Assembly (NCBI GenBank): GCA_033297075.1
Contig: MU858123.1
Location: 1-64,000 of the forward strand
From: Rhypophila decipiens
Lineage: Eukaryota; Ascomycota; Sordariomycetes; Sordariales; Naviculisporaceae
Reading direction: 5' to 3'
DNA length: 64,000 nucleotides
Part shown: piece after piece, positions 21,626-29,992 of the stretch
Numbering within the stretch: the stretch's first letter is position 1
Layout of the letters: each line of letters opens with the position of its first letter
Notes under the pieces: model-generated
Told to the model about the DNA's origin: nothing
The model's input: only the letters and a program-made list of their open reading frames with translations
The model's database searches: none
Program-made: the position numbers and the translations under genes

Positions 21626-22416
21626 ATGACAGGCCACATCTCGGTCCGCGAGTCAATCCGCTGGCTGCCCGATGAGGCGAGCGAGCCCACCTCCACCATT
21701 GTCCTTACCTCTCCGGGACGCTTGTTCGTCGATCTGAGAATTTATAAATCCGAGTCGGGAATCATTGAGAGTGACGCCGGTATGTTTTCCTCGCTCTTAT
21801 CCTACTTGCCAATTCGAGACTTACTCATTTTCCTCCCAAAGTCCTGCCCCTCTCCCGTCTGGAATGGGCCATAGCAGGAACCTCGGTGGACTCTTCCGAA
21901 ACGGGCGGCATCGACCCCGTAGACCAGCACTGGCGTGGCAAATGGATTCACTGGATCGACTCCCGCACCGAGGACTGCACCGACGTCGCCGATGAAGGTG
22001 ACATGTTTCCTTTGCCGCCTGACGGAGCTAGGGTTCTGGAAAAGGGCCGCATGGTTAATAGCGCTACCGGATTGGAGACGGATTATGAGGAAATTTGGGG
22101 CAGCGAGGAGATTAGTAAAGAGGTCGAGCCGAAATCTTGTTGTTTGGTTCTGCAGTTGGATCAAACTGGTGAGAGTGGAAAGAAGCGACAGGGCAGGATT
22201 GTGAGGTTGGGACAGTATGTTCAGGGATTTGTTAGGGCTGGGGAGGAGCTGGTTGTTGAGAGGTGGAAGTGGGAGGGTGAGTGGGAGAGAGTCGTCAAGA
22301 TTGGAGAGGGGATTGAGATTCCGACCGACTTTGTCACTGGTTTTGGCCATGAGGCGCAGGTCGATGACGAGGTTCGGGTTGGGCAGGATATTTGGAAGGT
22401 GGTTGAGAAGAGTTGA
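21626..22416 (+). CDS. HRI1: HRI1 family protein
   Basis: Two exons, 21626-21779 and 21842-22416, encoding 242 aa. The N-terminus ISVRESIRWLPDEASEPTST and the following VLTSPGRLFVDLRIYKS are hallmarks of the fungal HRI1 family. Later family landmarks are LPLSRLEWAIAGTS, WIHWIDSRTED, DEGDMFPLPPDG, GRMVNSATGLETDYEEIW and RQGRIVRLGQYVQGFVRAGE. The product is soluble, with two lipocalin-like beta-barrel halves in the family. The yeast protein interacts with Hrr25 and Sec72, but its molecular role is poorly defined. The length is normal for the family and the intron is phase 1. Confidence 0.88.
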
Positions 22417-22951
22417 ACAGGCCCTCGAGAAACAACTGGGAGTACAACGTCGGACCCTTGCATGTCTTTTACTTCTCACTTTCGTTACTACTCCCGGATA
22501 TCAGAATGTTGCTTATATCCGTCCAAGCCGATGTGGAATCACAGATTGGCTGACGTTCCGAGATCATCTGCAACTCCTACCTTAATAGTATGGGCAATAT
22601 ATGATTTTAATATCCCAGACTATTGTATAGTCCGAGCAGAGGGCTCTTCACCAGTAGCCATCAATCATCCCAGTCACTCGGAGAACCATGCAGACCTCTT
22701 CTAGGCTAATTGTTGGACTCACTGGTCACGGACGGGTTACCGGCGTTGCATTCATCCTGCCGTTGGAACAGAAGCGGAAGCGGCCCAAGCCGTGTAACAT
22801 TACACTTGATTGGAAGGATTGATCCGGATGCTCGGGTCCTAAAGATATCATATGCTCACATATAAAGCGGTGGGATATCTACTTATGAGCTCCACAGAAT
22901 CCTGTGCCAATGTTCTCGGCGCCCTTACAAGAGGCTTCAGTTATCTTAAAG
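22417..22951. other. Intergenic region
   Basis: A 535-bp spacer between co-oriented genes. A TATAAA-like element lies just upstream of the oxidase gene (near 22860). Nothing else was seen. Confidence 0.4.
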
Positions 22952-24928
22952 ATGAAACCGCTGTTTATTCATGTCGTCTTTTTTTCGGCAGTGATTGCCG
23001 AGATCAGACCCAACTTCAACTATGAAACCAGGCAACTGAGGGCCAATGACTTCCGCGATGCTGAGGTCACATTTGGGAACATCTCAACGGCACCCAAGGT
23101 CTACCAAGGACCGGAATGCAAGATTCAATCCGGCGATTCAGAATGGCCATCCGAATCCCTCTGGGCACGATTCAACACTTCCGTCAACGGGACCCTTCTC
23201 AAGCCTCATCCAGTTGCCTTGGCATGCTACCCGCAGACAGACTACTATAGCAAGGACACATGCAGTTATCTCGTCAACAATGCCTCTTCCACTCGCTTCT
23301 TTTTGGATGACCCCGTGAACTCGCTTACGACATGGGCTCAGGGCGGCAGCTGTCTTCAGATGCTCGACACTACGGGGAGAACATGTAACCAGCAGGGCAC
23401 TCCAACTTATGTCGTGAATGCCAGCTCCGTAGCTCACATTCAGGCGGCCGTCAACTTTGCCAGGAACCACAACCTGCGTCTGGTCATCAAGGGAACCGGC
23501 CATGACTTCCACGCCAAGTCTTCTGGCAGCGGCTCCCTTAGTGTCTGGACTCACTTTCTCAAAAGCATGACATACCTGTGTCGGAGCAGCCTGCGAGATT
23601 ATACTGGTCCGGTTGTGAGGATCGGTGCTGGAGTAGAAGCATGGGAAGCCTACAATTTCATGCTTGCCAAGAACATTACCTTTGCCGCACCGTTGGAAGC
23701 CTCGGTTGGGCATGGCGGCGGTTGGACACTTGGAGGTGGGCATGGGCCGCTGACGTCGCTCTGCGGCCTCGGTGCTGATCAGGTGTTGTCTATTAATGTT
23801 GTGACTGCCGACGGACGCTTCCTCACAGCTGATGGCACCCAGAACCAAGACCTCTTCTATGCCTTGCGAGGTGGTGGCGGAGGCACATTCGGCATTGTAA
23901 CATCCTTTATTGTCAGAGCCTGGGACAAACCAACTTTCATCGGCGGCTTGACCTACTATTTCACGACCGGACCCAACGCGGCCAACATCGCCATGCCCAG
24001 TGATCGAGGATACCCGGCCACACCAGCAGTTTACATCTCTGACCCGGAAATCTTCTGGAAAGCTTTCAGCACCTACCTGAACTTCACAACCAAGATCGTC
24101 GACGCAGGCGGCTTCGGCTTCGGCGATCCCTCTCCACAAGGAAAAGATACTTATCTCTTCGCAAGCACCATCGCCATCCCAAACCTCTCCGCCGAAGACA
24201 CCATATCCTTCGCCAAGCCCCTATTCGAGTCCTACGCAAGCCTAGGAATCAACATAACCACCACCCCACAAACCGCCTCAGTCCCGTACGCCAAGCCAGG
24301 CAACGGAATCACCACAGTCGGGTTTCCGGGGGCCATAGACCGAATATTCATCTCCCGCCTCCTCCCTCGAACCCTCTGGACCGAAGCATCAGCAGGAAAC
24401 TCAACCCGACTTGATCTCGTCGCCAAAGCAATCCGCAAATCCGTCGAAACAGGCATCTACAAAGTCAACACCCGCGCCTACGCACCCACGACAAAAGCAG
24501 CTGGTGAATGGAACGACCAATACACGCCCGCCGTGAACCCAGCCATGCGAAAGATGGTCATCCACTGCACGACATTTACCAACGACGTGGTAACTTTGCA
24601 ATCCAAAAAAGAACTTCTAGAGACGCATAAAAGGTTGAGTGCCAGCGGGGTGGCAGATTTGAGAAAGTTGACGCCGGAGAGTGGTGCGTATTTCAACGAA
24701 GCAGATAGGTTGGAGCCGGACTGGCAAAAGAGCTTCTGGAGCACGGTCGGGTATAGTCGTCTTCTTGGGATCAAGAAGAAATACGATCCGTGGGCGTTAT
24801 TTTGGGCGAGTAACACTGTGGGAAGTGAGGATTGGGAACTGCGGCCAGGTTTAGGGGAGGGGGTGATGCCTACGCAGGATGGGAGGGTTTGTCGGGCTAA
24901 GAGGGGCGTTGTTGGCAGGGAGGGATGA
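22952..24928 (+). CDS. Secreted FAD-linked oxidoreductase (PCMH / berberine-bridge type)
   Basis: An intronless gene of 658 aa from ATG 22952. An in-frame ATG at 22904 exists, but the downstream one gives a clean signal peptide (MKPLFIHVVFFSAVIA). The FAD-binding PCMH fold is clear: YVVNASSVAHIQAAVNFARN, VIKGTGHDFHAKSSGSGSLS (His for flavin attachment), GGGWTLGGGHGPLTSLCGLG and LFYALRGGGGGTFGIVTSF. The C-terminal BBE segment is YSRLLGIKKKYDPWALFWAS. The Cys used for the second flavin bond in plant berberine-bridge enzymes is not present at the expected place, so a mono-covalent flavin is likely. Several N-glycosylation sequons support secretion. It should be an extracellular alcohol, sugar or secondary-metabolite oxidase; the substrate is unknown. 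Confidence 0.87.
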   Translation: MKPLFIHVVFFSAVIAEIRPNFNYETRQLRANDFRDAEVTFGNISTAPKVYQGPECKIQSGDSEWPSESLWARFNTSVNGTLLKPHPVALACYPQTDYYSKDTCSYLVNNASSTRFFLDDPVNSLTTWAQGGSCLQMLDTTGRTCNQQGTPTYVVNASSVAHIQAAVNFARNHNLRLVIKGTGHDFHAKSSGSGSLSVWTHFLKSMTYLCRSSLRDYTGPVVRIGAGVEAWEAYNFMLAKNITFAAPLEASVGHGGGWTLGGGHGPLTSLCGLGADQVLSINVVTADGRFLTADGTQNQDLFYALRGGGGGTFGIVTSFIVRAWDKPTFIGGLTYYFTTGPNAANIAMPSDRGYPATPAVYISDPEIFWKAFSTYLNFTTKIVDAGGFGFGDPSPQGKDTYLFASTIAIPNLSAEDTISFAKPLFESYASLGINITTTPQTASVPYAKPGNGITTVGFPGAIDRIFISRLLPRTLWTEASAGNSTRLDLVAKAIRKSVETGIYKVNTRAYAPTTKAAGEWNDQYTPAVNPAMRKMVIHCTTFTNDVVTLQSKKELLETHKRLSASGVADLRKLTPESGAYFNEADRLEPDWQKSFWSTVGYSRLLGIKKKYDPWALFWASNTVGSEDWELRPGLGEGVMPTQDGRVCRAKRGVVGREG

Positions 24929-25888
24929 ACATAGGTAGGATGGAGTTGTTTGTTGGTTGGTGTGGAGATGTGTGTGTCAGAGGTTTGTTTACTTTTGACC
25001 TACGACCGGGGTCAAGATGGAGAGAATAGAATATTTAAATATCTATTCTATATGCGTCGCGGATTTTAAGTAACGTCTTATTATCACCAAGACACCGGGC
25101 GGGCAAGATATATCTTTTAGGATTAGTCCACGTAATGCCTACTATTAGAAGCTCAAAGGGTCTAAATTCCACTGTAAAAGAACAGTAGATCTAGCTACTA
25201 TAAGCTATAGTAGTATATAGTAACTAGTAATCCAGTTATTTAATTAAGTCTATCTAGAAATATCGTCACGGCCAGCGGTTCGAAGCGTTATGGCTGTTCA
25301 ATTGGCTCTACGAACAAAGATTCTACTCTGAAGAGAAGAGGAGAAGGGAAGAATGAAACGCGTCTGCGACGCGCTTGTCATAATGTGTCTTCCAGGGTTA
25401 GGGTTACAGTACCTAACCCGCTTCTGTACCAGTCGGCTCGTCACAAATACTATAGTATAGTTAAGTAGATTAATTGTCACGATATGTATATAACCCTTGA
25501 TTTCAAGTCGGCGTTCGACTTGAAATTCTACATCCTTTTGAAGAAAGGGGGTCCGTAGCCTAGTGGTAGGGTTCTAGACTAGTGGATTCGTCACATTAAT
25601 AGAGTTAATAAAAGGTCGACTAGCCGGCTAGACTAATCAGTATACCAATCAGTCTATTAGGGACCCAGTACAGAGCCTCTACAACTACATAATCGTTAGA
25701 TCGCTAATTCATACGCCGGCTTACTAGCCGGCTTAGCAAGATAACTAGCTGGCTGATCCAACACCTATAGCGATTGAAATAGGGGGTCGCCGAGAAACTC
25801 TATTCCGCCCGGATTACCGAGAACCGGTGTGGCTTAAACTTGACGAACAACCTTCCGTCAAGACACGGAATCGCCGTCTTTGATAAAG
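24929..25888. repeat. AT-rich degenerate repeat relic, RIP-like
   Basis: From about 25020 the composition drops sharply toward A+T. TATAGTAG/TAGTATA-type runs, many short TAG/CTA words and repeated CTAGCCGGCTAG-like words replace normal intergenic sequence. This is the usual look of a transposon remnant mutated by repeat-induced point mutation. No coding frame or terminal repeat survives. It contains a telomere-like (GGGTTA)2 at 25395-25406 and a tRNA A-box-like TAGCCTAGTGGTAG near 25558. Confidence 0.55.
25395..25406 (+). repeat. Interstitial telomere-like motif (GGGTTA)2
   Basis: Exact GGGTTAGGGTTA inside the AT-rich relic. Confidence 0.8.
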
Positions 25889-26144
25889 ATGGCAATCCCG
25901 GTGATCTGTGTATCCTCATTTCCCCCATGACCTTTATCCCATCTTTACCGTTGTGGTCCTTATCTGCCTACTCGCCGCCCTTCTTCCGGAATGGGACCGG
26001 TTCCGGGACGGGTGTGTGAAATTTTCCCTGTTACTGGGGTGTGTGATTGGGGCCTGCCTGTGGCCGATCAGCGTGCCCCTGCTCATCATCTTTGATTACT
26101 GCACAAAGCCGGGAGCGACATGTTGTGGCCTTAGCTGTGTATGA
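25889..26144 (+). pseudogene. Frame-broken copy of a small two-TM protein
   Basis: The open frame ending at 26144 (about 78 codons) contains two hydrophobic segments (LYPIFTVVVLICLLAALLPE and GCVIGACLWPISVPLLIIFD) and ends in TKPGATCCG. This aligns with GCLLSACVWPITLPMFITFY and TEPRHTCCG in the gene at 27062-27484. The frame has no ATG and is closed upstream by TGA. An ATGGCA start like that of the paralogue sits at about 25889 in the neighbouring frame, separated by a five-C run. The Ser-rich tail of the paralogue is missing. This fits a decayed or sequencing-broken duplicate beside the RIP-like relic. Confidence 0.55.
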
Positions 26145-27061
26145 GCTCGAAACAAAACGGACTCGGAGGGAGGGGGCCATGGAAAATCCGACACTGAATA
26201 CAAGGTTTAAAAGACCCGGAGCTTGGGATTTATCTCAGGTATATGCCTCTTCCGCTGTTACCATAGTTACACAGTGCTAATCATCGCAGTATTTCTTGAT
26301 AAGTTGGAACTGCAGAGCATTCGACTGGACTGGAATGGGAGAGTAATTGTGATCATCATAGGGTATGGGGATGATGGGGTGGCAGGGAAAGCCACGCACA
26401 ATGCCGTCAAGGCTCAAAGGGGAGAGCCTTGTTTCTTGATGAACTCTGACCGTTAATACCGGAGTCTGAAGGGAGTTAGATTATCAAACAGAAAGCAACG
26501 GAATAAGAACCACTTCGATTCCGGAGCGTTTCCTACACTGGGTTGTGCTTGTTGAATGCAATATTTCCTTCCTTACGTGGTGGTGGCGGTGTGTGGAGCG
26601 TAGAATCCAGCATAGAACAGCATGTGAAAGGAAAGCCAGAGATAAACTTTACAAAAAGTTGAAAAAGAGAGAGAGAAACGCAAAAGCCTCGGAAATCTCC
26701 TAGACGCATTCTGATCGCCCCTTTCATTGACCGCCAACCAAAGTCTATTAAATATCTGGTCACGGGAGGTTAAGGTTTTGACACCACGGAGAAACCAGAA
26801 CTCAACATCTCATATCTGTTCCCGTCTCTTGGCCTTTTGCTTCAACTTTCTATTTCTTGGTGTTCCGTCTCCAATATCAGCACCCTCTCGGATTTCAATC
26901 CTTCCACGTTCAGATTCACTCATTGCCCAGCACTGAGTCTATCAAATCCCGATATCCTACCCTACGCTTTCACATCGCGCTTTAATAGAGTCCCCTTCCA
27001 AACACTTGTTCTAGCTTCGACCAGGTCTTCCCGGGACAAGCGAGACTCGGCAATCGACAAA
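26145..27061. other. Intergenic region between the two-TM paralogues
   Basis: A 917-bp spacer. It includes the presumed promoter and 5' leader of the intact paralogue (pyrimidine-rich from about 26800). The frame of the next gene stays open upstream to 26837, but that part looks like leader. No other gene was seen. Confidence 0.4.
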
Positions 27062-27484
27062 ATGGCATCTGGCGATTTTGGCCTCGTGCTCTTTCTCGGT
27101 CTTTATTTGGCTGGCGTCTTACTCTTTCTCCTCATATTCCACAATCACTTCTTCAAACGCAAGTATCATGGGAACGACGGGTGTTTCGGAGTCCTGGTGT
27201 TTCTGGGCTGCTTGCTATCGGCCTGCGTATGGCCGATCACTCTGCCCATGTTCATCACCTTCTACTATATGACGGAGCCGAGGCATACATGCTGTGGTCG
27301 GAGATACAAGCCCCGTCAGTCGGCAGGCGGAGATGGAGGGCAAGCCCGCGCTGAGGGAGCATCTTCACCCAGCAGCTTTTCTCTTGAAGACTTTTCGTCA
27401 GATCCGGTGGGAAGGGAAGCGTTTACAGGAAGACCTGCGAGGTCGCCTTTTGATACCGACTCCGAATACAACTCCAAGCTTTGA
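27062..27484 (+). CDS. Small two-TM protein with Ser-rich tail
   Basis: An intronless 140-aa product. The start was chosen at ATG 27062 because of its strong context (GACAAA-ATGGC) and a TM helix that begins at once: LVLFLGLYLAGVLLFLLIF. A second helix follows (FGVLVFLGCLLSACVWPITL), then MTEPRHTCCG, with paired Cys close to the membrane. The cytosolic-type tail is polar, Gly/Ser-rich and probably disordered. I recognise no family. It is a paralogue of the broken copy at 25889-26144, so it belongs to a local tandem duplication. Membrane placement is inferred from hydrophobicity. Confidence 0.65.
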   Translation: MASGDFGLVLFLGLYLAGVLLFLLIFHNHFFKRKYHGNDGCFGVLVFLGCLLSACVWPITLPMFITFYYMTEPRHTCCGRRYKPRQSAGGDGGQARAEGASSPSSFSLEDFSSDPVGREAFTGRPARSPFDTDSEYNSKL

Positions 27485-28010
27485 TGGAGCCGGCACGGAT
27501 TCAGCACCCCAAGTACGTACTCTGCTTTGTAAATCGTTGACATTCTTTATGAACTTCCTGTATTCAATCACATACTGATGAAGCATGATGTTTAGCTGCC
27601 AAATGATTTGGGATTATTACAATCTACGGGGGTGTGCTTGATAGAGGATCGGTCTTGTCCATGGTGAGCTGGTGGGCGGAGATAATGAGACGCACATGAA
27701 GAGTCGCCTCAAATAGAGTTGACATGGAAGGCGAATTTCAGTTTTTTGTGTGGCTCGTGTTCAAGAAGTCAAAAACAGCGTTAAGGTTTGGGGAAATATT
27801 TCCCGTCAAACTCTGATAGTCCAACTTGTGATTGACACGCACAGAAACACGGGCCTTTAACTCACTGCTCCCGATATTAGTTTACTATCTAAATTCACCT
27901 TCAACTACTGTTCCAATTGGTAAAGTGGTGGAAGCTCAGTCAAGATTTAATTCTCTAACCATTCACTCTTCCCGGCCGTTGGTACTGAACTGGGCCATTC
28001 CTTCAACGAC
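27485..28010. other. Intergenic region
   Basis: A 526-bp spacer between two small TM-protein genes. No feature stands out. Confidence 0.4.
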
Positions 28011-28802
28011 ATGGACATGGTGGCGGTCTCCCCAGACGGAATCGAGAAGCCCTCAATCTCAAAGTACGACATGGACCCCAACACCCAGCCGCTGGATGAT
28101 GTACTCCTGGGCTTTATCCCAAAAACCACAAACGAAATATTATTCCTTGTTTGCTTCATCCTCTTCGGGATTCTTACCTTGTTCAGTTCCCTACCACCAA
28201 CCATGAATGCGCTGCTTAATCATTATCCCAACCTCAGGAGAAACCACCCTGTACTTGAACTCCTCATTATGCTGCTCTTGGCAATCATCTCTTTGGCGGC
28301 TCCCCCTGTGATGTGGTTCGTGGCGATAACAATTACATGTATTCGCTTTCGGCCCAAACGACCCACCGCCAGGAGGAGTCGAGACGTGGAGAGGGGAAAT
28401 CGCACCAATACCACGACCATCACTGGACTGAGACAGGCGCCAAATTCGCCAATACAACAAGCCACGCCGGCAACAACATCAATACCAATTACCTCATCAA
28501 CAGGAGAGAGACGCAACGAACTCCCTCCGGCATACAGAAACATCACAATTCCACTACCAACCCATAGCTCGTTATCGGTGAACAGGGTGCAGCAGGTTTC
28601 CGTGGTCCCAGACACATCATGCAGATGCGCTCCACGAGATTCTCGGACAACCAGACCTCGCAAGACAACCTGTCATTGTGTGCCCGTGGACCATCACCCA
28701 CAGCTTTTTCCAGAATATCCAGAGCTTTGTTATGAACTTCAACATTCCGAACCTCTTCCTGCATATCAAGCGTTTCCTCGGGGAGATCAAAGTCTGGCTT
28801 GA
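28011..28802 (+). CDS. Two-TM protein with long disordered tail
   Basis: An intronless 263-aa product with a possible alternative start six bases downstream. After a polar N-terminus come TM1 (EILFLVCFILFGILTLFSSL, about 42-61) and TM2 (LELLIMLLLAIISLAAPPVM, about 82-105). A basic RFRPKRPTARRSR stop-transfer segment and a Thr/Pro/Ser-rich tail follow. The tail has a Cys/His-containing patch (CRCAPRDSR, CHCVPVDHH) and PPAY- and PAYQ-type motifs that could bind WW-domain ubiquitin ligases. The architecture matches the neighbouring two-TM genes, but sequence similarity is weak. No known family was recognised. Confidence 0.62.
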   Translation: MDMVAVSPDGIEKPSISKYDMDPNTQPLDDVLLGFIPKTTNEILFLVCFILFGILTLFSSLPPTMNALLNHYPNLRRNHPVLELLIMLLLAIISLAAPPVMWFVAITITCIRFRPKRPTARRSRDVERGNRTNTTTITGLRQAPNSPIQQATPATTSIPITSSTGERRNELPPAYRNITIPLPTHSSLSVNRVQQVSVVPDTSCRCAPRDSRTTRPRKTTCHCVPVDHHPQLFPEYPELCYELQHSEPLPAYQAFPRGDQSLA

Positions 28803-29313
28803 GTGGGAGAAGGGTTTTGCTTTCACGGGATTGGGGATTTCGGTTCATGGGTTGGTGTTATCATTGCATTTCTGTTTTGGCCGCCGTTGGTTGGGTACAT
28901 TGATTGATGGTGTTGTGGGCTGATTGCGAAGGGACGCAATGAACAATATGGGATTCAGTAGTTGCTTTTATGAGCAAACTTCACATATTAACAAATAAAC
29001 ACATGGATGCGCTCAATCAAAGATGGCAGGAATGGGTATTGTTGGAAAGTGAGTAGTAGAACATAATAAACTTACCTGCCTGCATCTTTCGGCTTTTAGT
29101 TACTTTGTTAGAGAAGGATGTCAATTTGTTCAGCGGTTATAACAAAAAAAGATACGGAAGAAAAAGAAACCTCTGCCCAAGTGAATACTGGCTGGAGTAG
29201 GGATAATATCATGGACAATGAGAAAGCCGAGCAAACCATCAGGGTATTTATTGAATACAATTTAGAATAAAAGTGGTGCATGCGAGAATAAAAAAGAACA
29301 AAAGAAATGTGAA
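28803..29313. other. Intergenic region
   Basis: No coding frame is convincing here. The stretch at about 29281-29313 is T-rich on the minus strand (TTTT and TTTTTT runs) and probably terminates Pol III transcription of the tRNA. Confidence 0.5.
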
Positions 29314-29417
29314 TGCCCCACAACAGGATTGAACTGTTGACCTTCGCATGAACCTTATGGAACCTCTTTAAGAGAGTTCTATTAGTACGACGCTCTAACC
29401 AGCTGACCTAGCAGGGC
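29314..29417 (-). tRNA. tRNA-Ile (anticodon AAU) with 30-nt intron
   Basis: The reverse complement folds as a full cloverleaf. The acceptor stem GCCCTGC pairs with GTGGGGC (two G-T pairs). The D arm contains TCAGCTGGTTAGAGC. The anticodon stem TCGTA pairs with TGCGA, with loop CTAATA+A (AAT at 29383-29381). The T arm is AACAG-TTCAATC-CTGTT, and the discriminator is A. A 30-nt intron (29379-29350) interrupts the loop after position 37, as in other fungal nuclear tRNAs. The mature length is 74 nt before CCA. A- and B-box promoters are internal, and T runs follow the 3' end. Confidence 0.93.
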
Positions 29418-29992
29418 TGTTATCTTTCTTGGATGGTTTTATCTCTTCTAATCAGATTACTTGCATGGGTGGTTGTCCCTTCTACAAACTTTGTTTCCTG
29501 CCTCGGCCGATGGAGTGGTGGTGGGTCGCATGGCTGGATCACACTTTCAGGATTAGGAAAGGGTGACTGCAGTGGCTACTCTCACGGGTTTTATCTTATC
29601 AAGGTTAGCCGGTATCAAGTTCATTCCAAATATGAATTTTACTTGGTAACAATCAGCATGTGTGATGGGTTGGTTGGCTCCGAGAATGCAAGGCTGCCAA
29701 GCGCCTGAAAACTACAAAGTGCAAGCGTCATCTTCGTGCAAACAGACTGGTATCGCCGGTGACTGTATTCATACCGTAAGGCCCTGATCGTTATGATCTG
29801 GGCTACGGCTAGGTAGGTTAAAAAAAAAGGAACAAAAAGCTGTTGTGAAGGTAGTGGTAGATAGTTAGTGGAGTGAGTGTTGACTTGGGCTGTATTTTCA
29901 ACGAAATCTTGTAATTCCGTGGTGGACCCCTATAATCAGTTGGAATTTGGCCATTCCCCAGATCACACCAATCACGCTCTAATAAGATACTA
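29418..29992. other. Intergenic region
   Basis: A spacer between the tRNA 5' end and the stop of the multi-TM gene. Only short open frames are present, and no feature was recognised. Confidence 0.4.

Noticed and set aside
23138..24139. 333-codon antisense frame
   Set aside because: It lies fully opposite the FAD oxidase, whose motifs are unmistakable. The antisense product shows no family pattern.
22952..24928. Secondary-metabolite cluster (oxidase, methyltransferase, Zn2Cys6 factor)
   Set aside because: The three genes are 15-40 kb apart, with unrelated genes between them and no PKS, NRPS, terpene or other core enzyme.
25555..25610. tRNA gene in the AT-rich relic
   Set aside because: An A-box-like word is present, but no acceptor stem, anticodon stem or correctly spaced B box can be drawn.
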